A stretch of DNA of 64,000 nt from BOG-908 sp965198915 (GTDB lineage: Bacteria; Pseudomonadota; Alphaproteobacteria; Acetobacterales; Acetobacteraceae). How positions within the stretch are numbered: the stretch's first letter is position 1; each line of letters opens with the position of its first letter. This document shows, piece by piece, positions 17,347 to 25,855 of the stretch. The position numbers and the translations under genes were made by a program. The notes beneath the pieces were generated by a model. It was not told the DNA's origin and did no database searches. It saw only the letters and a program-made list of their open reading frames with translations. The DNA is taken from positions 992,001-1,056,000 of the forward strand of contig CBDAQC010000002.1 of assembly GCA_965198915.1 (NCBI GenBank). The letters run 5' to 3'.

Positions 17347-19299
17347 ATGCCCAACCTCATGCGCAGCCTGATCTTCGGTGCCTCGATCGCCAATCGCGAG
17401 GCGGAAGGCCGCAAGATCGGCGTCTTGGAGGGCGTGGCCGCCATGGGCCTCGATGGGCTGGGCTCGGCGGCGTACGGGCCGGAAGCGGCGCTGACGATCA
17501 TGGCCGGCGCCGGGGCGGCCGGGCTGGGCGTCATCGGCCCGATCACCTGGGTGATCGTGCTGCTGCTGGCGGCACTCTACGTCTCGTACAGGCAGACCAT
17601 CGCCGCCTATCCCAGCAATGGCGGGTCCTACATGGTCGCCAAGGAGAATTTGGGCGTGCGCGCAGGCCTGCTGGCCGCCGCCGCGCTTATGCTGGACTAC
17701 CTGTTGAACGTCTGCGTCGGCACCTCCGCCGGGGTGGGCGCGTTGACCTCCGCCCTGCCCGGCCTGCAGCCTTACACGCTCACGCTGTGCCTGGGCATAC
17801 TGGCGCTGGTGACCCTGGTGAACCTGCGCGGCACGCGGGAGTCCGGCGTGCTTCTCGCGGTGCCCACTTACGTGTTCGTGGCCACACTCGGCTTCGTCCT
17901 GGCCTCCGGCCTGGTGCAGGCCTGGCACGCCGGGTGGCACCCGCACCCGGTAGTAGCCCCGCCGCCCATACGGCAAGGCGGCGTAGCCATCGGCCTGTGG
18001 CTCATCCTGCGCGCCTTTGCCAGCGGCTGCACGGCGATGACGGGCGTGGAGGCGGTCAGCAACGGCGTCAGCGCCTTTCGCGCACCAACGACGCGCCACG
18101 CGCACGGAACGCTGACGGTGATCGTGGTGGTGCTCGGCCTGCTTCTGCTGGGCATCGCCACGCTCGCCCGCAGCTACGGCGTGATGGCGATGGACCAGAC
18201 CAAACCTGGCTATCAGAGCGTGCTGTCCCAGCTGGTGGCGGCCGTGTACGGGCGCGGCTGGCTGTACGACGTGACGATCGGTAGCGTGTTGCTGGTGCTC
18301 TGCCTTTCGGCAAACACCAGTTTCGTCGATTTTCCGCGCCTGTGTCACCTGGTCGCGACCGATGGTTTTCTGCCCCGGCCCTTCGCGGTTGCCGGCCGGC
18401 GGCTCGTCTACACCGTGGGGATACTGTTCCTGGCGTCGGGATCGGCCGCGCTGCTGCTAGCGTTCGGCGGCATCACGGACCGGCTGATCCCGCTCTTCGC
18501 GGTCGGCGCCTTTTTGTCCTTCACCCTCTCGCAAGCCGGCATGGCCGTGCACTGGCGCCGCGCGATGGACGGCCCTGCCGACGGACGCTCCGGCCTGCGC
18601 GTGCGGCTGCTGATAAATGGTGCGGGCGCCTGCGCCACCGGCGTGGCGCTGGCAATCATCCTGGTCGCCAAATTCGCAGAAGGCGCCTGGCTGACCCTGA
18701 TCATCATACCGCTGGCGGTGGGCGGGCTGTGGGCGATCGGCCGCTACTACCAGGGGATCGACCGGCAGATCCTGCAAGGGGCGGACCGCCAGATCGACGT
18801 GGCGCCGCGCCCCGATCCGGTGGCGCTGGTGCCTATCGCGCGGTGGGACAAGCTGTCGCGCAAGGCCGTCGAACACGCGCTGCGCATTTCGCCCAGCGTC
18901 ACCGCGCTGCACGTGACCAAGCTGGAGGGACCAGACGCGGACGACCACGCGCAGACCCTGCAGCGCGAGTGGCAGGATTGCGTGCGCGATCCGCTCCGGC
19001 GGGCCGGCAAGACGTCACCCGAGCTGAAGCTGGTCGCCTCACCCTATCGCAGCATCGCCGGGCCGTTGCTGCAGGTGGTGCAGGAGTGCGGCGCGCGTTT
19101 TCCCGGCCAGCCGGTCATGATCGTGCTGCCGGAACTCATCGAGGGGCGCTGGTGGGGCTACCTCATGCACACGCACCGGGAGCGCCGGTTGCGCGCGCGG
19201 CTGCTGCGCTATGGCGGCCCGCAGATCACGGTAGTTTCGGTGCCCTGGCAGTTGCAGACTTCCAGCCCGGCGCAGGGGATTGCCGAGGACGCGACGTGA
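17347..19299 (+). CDS. APC-superfamily permease with cytoplasmic C-terminal domain (KimA-like?)
   Basis: A 650-residue transporter. About twelve hydrophobic segments fill residues 25-480, including the early GPEAALTIMAGAGAAGLG and the loop YRQTIAAYPSNGGSYMVAKE, a pattern shared with APC permeases of the KimA/YdaO type. A soluble C-terminal part of about 150 residues (RWDKLSRKAVEHALRISPSV and on) resembles the USP-like tail of that group. KimA proteins import potassium; others in the superfamily carry amino acids, so the substrate is unproven. The start is ATG 17347. The gene stands alone between the broken lipoprotein gene and the polysaccharide island. Confidence 0.8.
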   Translation: MPNLMRSLIFGASIANREAEGRKIGVLEGVAAMGLDGLGSAAYGPEAALTIMAGAGAAGLGVIGPITWVIVLLLAALYVSYRQTIAAYPSNGGSYMVAKENLGVRAGLLAAAALMLDYLLNVCVGTSAGVGALTSALPGLQPYTLTLCLGILALVTLVNLRGTRESGVLLAVPTYVFVATLGFVLASGLVQAWHAGWHPHPVVAPPPIRQGGVAIGLWLILRAFASGCTAMTGVEAVSNGVSAFRAPTTRHAHGTLTVIVVVLGLLLLGIATLARSYGVMAMDQTKPGYQSVLSQLVAAVYGRGWLYDVTIGSVLLVLCLSANTSFVDFPRLCHLVATDGFLPRPFAVAGRRLVYTVGILFLASGSAALLLAFGGITDRLIPLFAVGAFLSFTLSQAGMAVHWRRAMDGPADGRSGLRVRLLINGAGACATGVALAIILVAKFAEGAWLTLIIIPLAVGGLWAIGRYYQGIDRQILQGADRQIDVAPRPDPVALVPIARWDKLSRKAVEHALRISPSVTALHVTKLEGPDADDHAQTLQREWQDCVRDPLRRAGKTSPELKLVASPYRSIAGPLLQVVQECGARFPGQPVMIVLPELIEGRWWGYLMHTHRERRLRARLLRYGGPQITVVSVPWQLQTSSPAQGIAEDAT

Positions 19300-19430
19300 C
19301 GGTGGCGTTCTGCGAGGTCGAGTTTTGCTGTCCCAGGCGCAGCCAGGGACGAGAATGACGCCGGCCGGCATCGGACGGGGTATCCGCGACAGGCCGGCCA
19401 TGAGAATGCCGGAAGTGACGCTGTTGCCCC

Positions 19431-22400
19431 TCAGCACGTGCCCCTTCTCAGCAACGTGACGATCTCTCCGCTTGCTTCATCGCCACGCGACACTTCGAAG
19501 CCGGCAGCTCTGCATTCGTCCGCTGCGGAGGCGAACTCTTCTGGGTCGGCCACATAGAATACGAACGCGCCTCCTGGTTTGAGGACACGGAAAACCGCGG
19601 CCAGACCTGCCAGGTCCGGGACGGCCATATCGGTTTCCGTATCGACCAGAAGGTCCAGTTCGCAAGGCGCGCCCAGCCCAAGCGCCCGGCCTGGCAGGCT
19701 CAAGCTTTGCCCGACATCCTCGGCGCCCGTTGACGTCAGTTCAGGGTGGCCGGTGAAAAGCGGCGCGGCTTGCAGTTCTGTCACGACCGGGCCGCCGCCG
19801 AACGCATGAATGCGAGTTCGTGCCAGGCGGCGCACCGCGTCGCGCAAGCTTGCGGCACCCTGCAGGCCGGCGCAGGCCATCACCGCGGTGGCAAGGGCCG
19901 CATCGGTGCCGGTGGCGCCGCAAGCCGCGCAGTGCGCTTCTACGCGCGTGCCGTCAGCGACGCCGCTGCCTCGTGGCACCTCGGCCGGCGAACGGGCTTC
20001 CGGACACGCGCTGCCGCACACCCGGCATACCGCAACGCCCAGGATGTCCTGCATGATCGCGCGAGCCTGGGCCTGGCCAAAGCGGCGGCGCACCACGGCG
20101 GCACCGCTGGCGGACAGCCGGGCGCAGAGCTCGGGATCGGCAAGCAGCCTTGCGATGGCGGAAGCGAGCGCCTCCGCCGTCTCGCCCAGCAGAACCTCGG
20201 TGCCGTCCTCGAGCGCTATCCCCTCGTTGCCGATCGCCGTGGTCACTACCGGTATGCCGGCCTGCAGGCTGCTGACGACTTTGCCCTTCACCCCGGCACC
20301 GTAGCGCAGGGGTGAGGCGGACAGGCGGGCTCTGGCGTACCAGGGGTCCAGGTCGGGCACCTGGCCTGTTACCAGCACGCGCTCTCCGGCCAAAGCGCGT
20401 ATTTCGGCGGTGGGCGCGTCGCCTACCAAAAGAAGCTGGGCATCGGGGGCGTCCCGCCAGACCAGCGGCATGATCGTGTGCGCCAGCCAGAGCGCCGCGT
20501 CCACGTTCGGCGGATGGGCGAAGCCGCCTACGAACAGAACATCGCGCCGGGCGGCAAATGCTGCACTGTCCGGCGTGGCCGCGGTGTTCTCGGGGTAGAT
20601 GTAAGGCGGGATCACCCGAACGGTGGCGTCGGGCACCGCAGCGTCTATGACCGCGGCCTCGGTCGCGCTGGGCGTCATCACCACGTCGACCTCGTCGAAG
20701 ATCGCCATCTCCAGCCTGCGCACGCGATTGGACTCGACCAGTGCATCGAGGTCGCCATCCAGGCGGTAGCGCCGCATCTCACGCAGGAAGTGCAGATCGT
20801 GCGGGTAATACAGGATCGGGGCGTCCGTAGTACTGCGCAGCAGGTCCAGCAGCGGCGCGGTCACGTCCGGGCGCGCGGTCCATACGGCGTGGAGCTGGCT
20901 GCCGTAGCGGTCGAGCCAGGAAGCCAGCGTCACAGGCGCGTATAGCACCTCCACGCCCATCTGCTGCAGCCGTGTTGTGTAGGGTTCGCGCGCAGTAGCG
21001 TCTGCCGGCCAGTACACGATGCGCATGCCGATGCCGATCAGCAGGCCGACATATTGGAAGATGGTCAGGGCGCCGGCATGCCTGTCATATTCCGGCACCT
21101 TGTCGTCGATCATCAATATCGTGCCGAGGCAACCGGGCCGCTGGCGCGCCAGGAACATCGGCATCTGCCGGTCAGGCTGCTGCGGCAGAACCGCCGCCCA
21201 TTTCAGGCAGAACTGGGCGTGGTTGCGCCGCGACTGGCTGTCGCGCTGCGCCGGCCCGTAGGACGTGCTGCCCAGGTGGATGACCGCGCTGGCCGGCTGA
21301 TAGACCACCCGGAACCCCGCCCGGCGGACCTCGAAGGCGAGATCGAACTCCTCATAGAAGGCAGGGGCGTAACGCCGGTCGAAGCCGCCCACCGCGGCGA
21401 ACACCTCGCGCCGCACGAGGAAGGCGGCGCCGACGACGACGTCCACGTCGCGCACGTAATTGAATTCCGGCAGGGTGGCGGGCTCGCCGCGGCCGAACGA
21501 GCAGCCCCAGCCGTCGCTGAACAGGATACCGCCGGCCTCCTGGATCGAGCCGTCCGCGTTGAGCAGCTTGCAGCCGACGATGCCCACGCGGGGGTCATCG
21601 CGCACAGGTTGCAGAAGCGGTGCCAGCCAGCCTGGCTGAACCAGCGTGTCATTGTTAAGGAAGACGATGTGCCAGCCGCGTGCGAGGCCGGCGGCGCGGT
21701 TGCAGCTATGCAGGAAGCCAAGATTTCGCGCGTTCTGCTCCAGCCGCAGGCCGGGCACCCCGGCGAGGAAAGGTGCGAGGCTGTTGGACGGGTCGTCGTC
21801 GATAAGGATCGTCTCGTAGCCGACCGTATCGCCCGAATGCGCCGCCAGCGCGTAGAGGCACCGCAACGTCTGAAAGTAATGGCCGTAGGCCGGAATGACG
21901 ACGCTCACCTCCGGATCGGCCCGCTCTGGCAGCACAAGAGGCTGGTCCAGGCTGAAACCGTTCAGCGCGCCGAGCAGCCCGGTGCAGGCAGCGCCCTGGG
22001 CCGCGCCAACACGGAGATAGTGGGCCAGCGGTGACAGCCCGCTTTGCCGCCACCCCGGTGTGTTTGCGATGTACCAGGCAGTCTCGAAGAACGCGTGCGG
22101 ATCGTGGCCGGCGGCCTGGCCGTGTTTCAGGAAATGGGTGAACGCGTCCAGACCCGATGCGCGCGCGTCCCTGTACTCGCTCAGATAGCCGGCCGGATCG
22201 TACAGCCGGTTGGGTGCACCACCTTCGATTATGCCCTGGCACAGGTAGTGCGGCAGCGCCTCTTCCAGGGGAACGCCGTGCCGTGCGGCGTACCAGGCGC
22301 TCTCGAACAGCGGATGCGGATCGTGACCGGCGGCCGCGCCGTGCAGCAGGTAATGGCCGAACGGCGTCAGGCCGCCGCTCACGCTGTCGGGGTAGGCCTG

Positions 22401-24275
22401 CCTGTACCAGGCGCCGTCGAACAGCACAGCGGGTTCGGCGCCGGCAGCGGCGCCGGCGAAGACGTAGTGGCGCGCGGCGTCCATCCTGGTGCCGGCCGCC
22501 TGCGTGTTGGCCGACTGGTACGAAGCCACGTCGAAGATCGGCGACGCGGCGATGGCAGCTACCTCGCGCAGGACCCTGCTTCGATGCGCCAGCCGCGCCG
22601 GCAATTGCAGCGTCACCGTCCACCAGGCGAGACGCAGCAGCCGCCTTGGCCGGCGAGCGCTGCGTGTACGTGTTGCCCGGTGGCCGCGGCCCGCTACCAG
22701 ACGCAGCGGCGCTGTCAGCCGCCAGGATGTACTGGCGCGCATCGCAGCCACCAGTGCCTGCTCGGCCTGGAGTTGCGTCAGCAGCGCCGCATTGGCCTCG
22801 TTGCGGTGCTGCACGGCTTCGTGCAGGCGTGCTTCCTCGGCAGCGAGCCAGGCCTCGCGTTCGCGAAGCCGGGCCAGTTCAGGCTCGCTATCATGGCGCA
22901 GGCGGGCTTCGCGGGCGCGCACCTCCTCCAGCCGGCGCTCCAGCAGCGCCGCCGCCGCGCGCGCCTCGTCGCGCGCGGCACACAGCTTTGCCGCCTCAGC
23001 CGCCTCCCTTGCCCTCGCTGCCGCCCCTGCTTCCTCCAGGGCGCTTTGCGCGGCGGTTGCGCGCGCAAGTTCGGCGCGCAAAGCGCCGGCTTCCTCAGCC
23101 TGATCCAGCATCGACTGGCGCAGCGCCGCGAGTTCACCAGCCGCGTCGTCCAGCCGCACGGCCATGGCCGCCTGCTCTGCCTGCGCCGCCAGCGTCTGCT
23201 GCTGAAGGGTCTCCAGCTGCGCCTCGCGGGACGCCAGCTCGGACGCGGCGCGCTCCGCCCCGGCCAGCATCGCCTCGGCACGGCTTTGCAAGGCTGCCTG
23301 CTCGGCCTGCGCCCGTGACAGTTCTGCGCCGAGCGCGAGGGTGCGCCTGGCGCCATCCAGCAGCCCCTGCAGCCTTGTCTGCAGCCTGTTGGCGGCCCAG
23401 GAGGACGGGCCATCCGCAAGCGCGGCCGGCCCGTGCCGTGCGACGTCCTGCGCGATGACGCTGACGAAAGCGTCCGGCCTGACAGGCATCGGCGCGGCGA
23501 CCAGAAGCGGCCAAAGCACGGGTATGCGCAAGATAGGGCGTATCTCCGCCTCGTACTGCGCGAGGGCTTCCTGCAACCCCGCCTGGAAGCTGCAGGGTAT
23601 GCCGACGGAGGCGGCGAAGTCGGCCCATTTGAATGGCAGGTCGATGTCGCCGCTGTCCCAGAAGGCGAACTTCCTGCCATAGGCGGCGGCGATTATGGCG
23701 CCGTGCAAGGCACCTGCCAGGACGAAGCGCGCCGCCACCACGCGGTCGACAAACTCGGTGATGGCGGTGAGATCGTTCGGCAGGTTCGGACGCAATACCG
23801 CATCGCAGCCGGAGATCGCCAGCAGCTCGGCGTCGCTGCGACGGTCGTGGAAATGCGGCACCAGCAGCGCCTCGTCCGTGGGCTGCCGCAACACGGTGGC
23901 TGCCTTGTAGAGCGCCGGCATCAGCAAGCCGGGATCACCGAACGGCACGGTGCTGCCCAGGCGCAGCGCCGAGCGCGACAGCGGTCCGCGCACCGCGAGT
24001 ATGTCCACGCTTTCGCGCCGGTCGTCGCTCAGCCCGTCCGCGGTGCGAAGGCCGCAGCCCCAGAACACCAGCTCGTCGCCGCCCGCGCGCTCGGATCGCG
24101 GCGGCACGAACATGTCGTCGATGCAGCTACCGACGATGCGCAGGCGCTGCCCCGGATTAGGCTGGGCGAAGAACAGATGTTCGATGAAGAATTCGGACAG
24201 AAAATCACCGAAGTTCTGCACCGGGCCGCCGCGCATCCAATACGCGATATTCTGGTCAGGGCCGTCGTTGGCCAT
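19431..24275 (-). CDS. Giant multidomain glycosyltransferase: pyruvyltransferase-like, coiled coil, tandem repeats, GT2, GT4, zinc ribbon, methyltransferase-like tail
   Basis: A 1614-residue protein, last gene of the leftward island. Residues 1-270 resemble polysaccharide pyruvyl transferases (WMRGGPVQNFGDFLSEFF, GSCIDD, ALHGAIIAAAYGR). An Ala/Glu/Arg-rich coiled coil spans about 300-510. About five 40-45-residue repeats of the type FESAWYxxxxG...HYLxxGxxxGHDPH lie at 570-760. A GT2 domain follows (SVVIPAYGHY near 789, FLNNDT near 872), then a GT4-like domain (LFVGGFAHPPN near 1246; SPLRYGAGVKGKV near 1326), a C-x2-C...C-x2-C pair at 1415-1450, and a methyltransferase-like end (FRVLKPGGAFVFYV). 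ATG 24275 has GGAGG upstream; GTG 24290 overlaps the previous stop as GTGA. It likely builds a surface polysaccharide. Confidence 0.85.
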   Translation of the reverse strand: MANDGPDQNIAYWMRGGPVQNFGDFLSEFFIEHLFFAQPNPGQRLRIVGSCIDDMFVPPRSERAGGDELVFWGCGLRTADGLSDDRRESVDILAVRGPLSRSALRLGSTVPFGDPGLLMPALYKAATVLRQPTDEALLVPHFHDRRSDAELLAISGCDAVLRPNLPNDLTAITEFVDRVVAARFVLAGALHGAIIAAAYGRKFAFWDSGDIDLPFKWADFAASVGIPCSFQAGLQEALAQYEAEIRPILRIPVLWPLLVAAPMPVRPDAFVSVIAQDVARHGPAALADGPSSWAANRLQTRLQGLLDGARRTLALGAELSRAQAEQAALQSRAEAMLAGAERAASELASREAQLETLQQQTLAAQAEQAAMAVRLDDAAGELAALRQSMLDQAEEAGALRAELARATAAQSALEEAGAAARAREAAEAAKLCAARDEARAAAALLERRLEEVRAREARLRHDSEPELARLREREAWLAAEEARLHEAVQHRNEANAALLTQLQAEQALVAAMRASTSWRLTAPLRLVAGRGHRATRTRSARRPRRLLRLAWWTVTLQLPARLAHRSRVLREVAAIAASPIFDVASYQSANTQAAGTRMDAARHYVFAGAAAGAEPAVLFDGAWYRQAYPDSVSGGLTPFGHYLLHGAAAGHDPHPLFESAWYAARHGVPLEEALPHYLCQGIIEGGAPNRLYDPAGYLSEYRDARASGLDAFTHFLKHGQAAGHDPHAFFETAWYIANTPGWRQSGLSPLAHYLRVGAAQGAACTGLLGALNGFSLDQPLVLPERADPEVSVVIPAYGHYFQTLRCLYALAAHSGDTVGYETILIDDDPSNSLAPFLAGVPGLRLEQNARNLGFLHSCNRAAGLARGWHIVFLNNDTLVQPGWLAPLLQPVRDDPRVGIVGCKLLNADGSIQEAGGILFSDGWGCSFGRGEPATLPEFNYVRDVDVVVGAAFLVRREVFAAVGGFDRRYAPAFYEEFDLAFEVRRAGFRVVYQPASAVIHLGSTSYGPAQRDSQSRRNHAQFCLKWAAVLPQQPDRQMPMFLARQRPGCLGTILMIDDKVPEYDRHAGALTIFQYVGLLIGIGMRIVYWPADATAREPYTTRLQQMGVEVLYAPVTLASWLDRYGSQLHAVWTARPDVTAPLLDLLRSTTDAPILYYPHDLHFLREMRRYRLDGDLDALVESNRVRRLEMAIFDEVDVVMTPSATEAAVIDAAVPDATVRVIPPYIYPENTAATPDSAAFAARRDVLFVGGFAHPPNVDAALWLAHTIMPLVWRDAPDAQLLLVGDAPTAEIRALAGERVLVTGQVPDLDPWYARARLSASPLRYGAGVKGKVVSSLQAGIPVVTTAIGNEGIALEDGTEVLLGETAEALASAIARLLADPELCARLSASGAAVVRRRFGQAQARAIMQDILGVAVCRVCGSACPEARSPAEVPRGSGVADGTRVEAHCAACGATGTDAALATAVMACAGLQGAASLRDAVRRLARTRIHAFGGGPVVTELQAAPLFTGHPELTSTGAEDVGQSLSLPGRALGLGAPCELDLLVDTETDMAVPDLAGLAAVFRVLKPGGAFVFYVADPEEFASAADECRAAGFEVSRGDEASGEIVTLLRRGTC

Positions 24276-24286
24276 GCCGCCTCCGC

Positions 24287-25855
24287 TCACCGCCGGGTCC
24301 CGGCGACCGTCCTGATCGCTGCGTCCCAGCGCGGCGCCAAAGCTTGTGTAGTATACAGCGCGGCCTGTCTGATGCCGCGCTCCGCCATCTCCGCCAAGTG
24401 ACCCTGGTCGCGCGGCGCCTGAACGGCCTCGGCCAGCCGATGGGCCAAATCCTCTTCGTCATAAGCGTCGAAATAGGTGGCAGCGTCGCCATACACCCAG
24501 CGGTGCACCGGGATGCCAGAGGCGATTACCGGGGTGCCGCACGCCATCGACTCGACACCGGAATAGTCGAACCCCTCGGCCCGGCTCGGCGCCACCACGC
24601 AATGCGCCATCGAGTAGAGCACACGCAATTCCTGTGTCGGCACCCCGCTCAAATGATAGGCGCCCTCGCGCACCAGCAGTTTCAATTCGGCAAGTTCAGC
24701 CTCCGATCGCCAGCCGGGGTTGGCCACGATAAGCAACTGCATCGGCTCGGACGTCATACGCCGGGCAAGCTCGAACGCCCGGAACAACTTGAGATAGTTC
24801 TTGCGTGGTTCCAGGGTGGAGACGGCCATGATCAGTCGCGGCAGGGGCGCGTCGGGCGCCGCGTCCTGTGCATTGGCGGGCGGGTTGTTCGGCCGGGCCT
24901 GGCCGGCAGCCTCGGTGGCCTTGCTGGCGCGCCGCTTGAGGATGGTGCGCAGCTGCTCGACCGGGCGCGTGTCGGGGAAATACTCCGGCGCGAGGACCAC
25001 CGGAATCGTGTGCACCCGGCTCTCCGCGCGGGGAAACAGATTGAGAAGGTCCTCGCGCACCGGCTCGGAGTCGCAATAGAAATGCGCGCCATCCTCCATG
25101 TTCCGCCGCAGCATCAAAGCGTGGCTGTTCGCGTGCGGCCAGGGTTCGCCGATCGTATGCGGGCTGATCAGCGGCAGCGCGTCGTAATAGCGTATCATCA
25201 TCGCGGTGTTTCGCGCGGGCTTGTAGGGCGAAACGCTGGCTCCAAAGAACACGTCCCACGCCTGGCTTTTCAGGTGACGCTGGAAGACGCGTGGCAGGAA
25301 GGCGAACGAGCGCGCATATTCGTGGCCGAGCTCGGTTGCGTAGAAGCGGGATTTCTGCAGGAAGGGCCGGTCCTGCGGTGGCATCGTGCGGTCAAACAGC
25401 TTCACCCACAGGAAATCCTCGAACATCTTGGAGTCGATCTCCAGGTCGAGCCGCTCGCTGCGGAACGCTTCGGAAAGAGCCAGGTAGGGACGAAACAGTT
25501 TGTCGCGCATCCGACGCGGAAAAATGTTCAGCGCGCCCCAGCGTATCCGCTTGGTATCCTGCGCAATCAGCACCTGCGTCTGCGCCAGGACGCGTTCGAA
25601 CTCGTTGCGTATCTTGAGCTGGCGCGAGGTGTAGTGGACGCCCGAGGCGAGCCCGCCGAGCTGGCGCAGGTTCAAGTTGGTGAACATTGCGTAGAGCAGC
25701 CGCACTTCCTGCGGGATGCCGGCGAAGCCCTCGTAGCAGGGGCGCAGATCGAACAGCAGGGACGGTCCGGGCGCTGGATCGGCTGCCAAGGCTGCGGTTT
25801 GCGGCAAGATGGTCGGCTCCGTGGCGTTTTGGCTGTGTGTGTCGAGCTGCTTCAC
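24287..25855 (-). CDS. GT4-type glycosyltransferase
   Basis: A 522-residue glycosyltransferase. The C-terminal half has the GT4/GT-B features: LIMAVSTLEPRKNYLKLFRA (about residue 343), LLIVANPGW, and the donor-binding EGFDYSGVESMACGTPVIAS near 428. The N-terminal half is the acceptor-binding domain and shows no known motif that I can name. The GTG start at 25855 overlaps the stop of the upstream glycosyltransferase gene in a GTGA, so translation is coupled; the longer frame from 25879 lies inside that gene. It probably transfers one sugar in assembly of the island's polysaccharide. Confidence 0.88.
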   Translation of the reverse strand: MKQLDTHSQNATEPTILPQTAALAADPAPGPSLLFDLRPCYEGFAGIPQEVRLLYAMFTNLNLRQLGGLASGVHYTSRQLKIRNEFERVLAQTQVLIAQDTKRIRWGALNIFPRRMRDKLFRPYLALSEAFRSERLDLEIDSKMFEDFLWVKLFDRTMPPQDRPFLQKSRFYATELGHEYARSFAFLPRVFQRHLKSQAWDVFFGASVSPYKPARNTAMMIRYYDALPLISPHTIGEPWPHANSHALMLRRNMEDGAHFYCDSEPVREDLLNLFPRAESRVHTIPVVLAPEYFPDTRPVEQLRTILKRRASKATEAAGQARPNNPPANAQDAAPDAPLPRLIMAVSTLEPRKNYLKLFRAFELARRMTSEPMQLLIVANPGWRSEAELAELKLLVREGAYHLSGVPTQELRVLYSMAHCVVAPSRAEGFDYSGVESMACGTPVIASGIPVHRWVYGDAATYFDAYDEEDLAHRLAEAVQAPRDQGHLAEMAERGIRQAALYTTQALAPRWDAAIRTVAGTRR

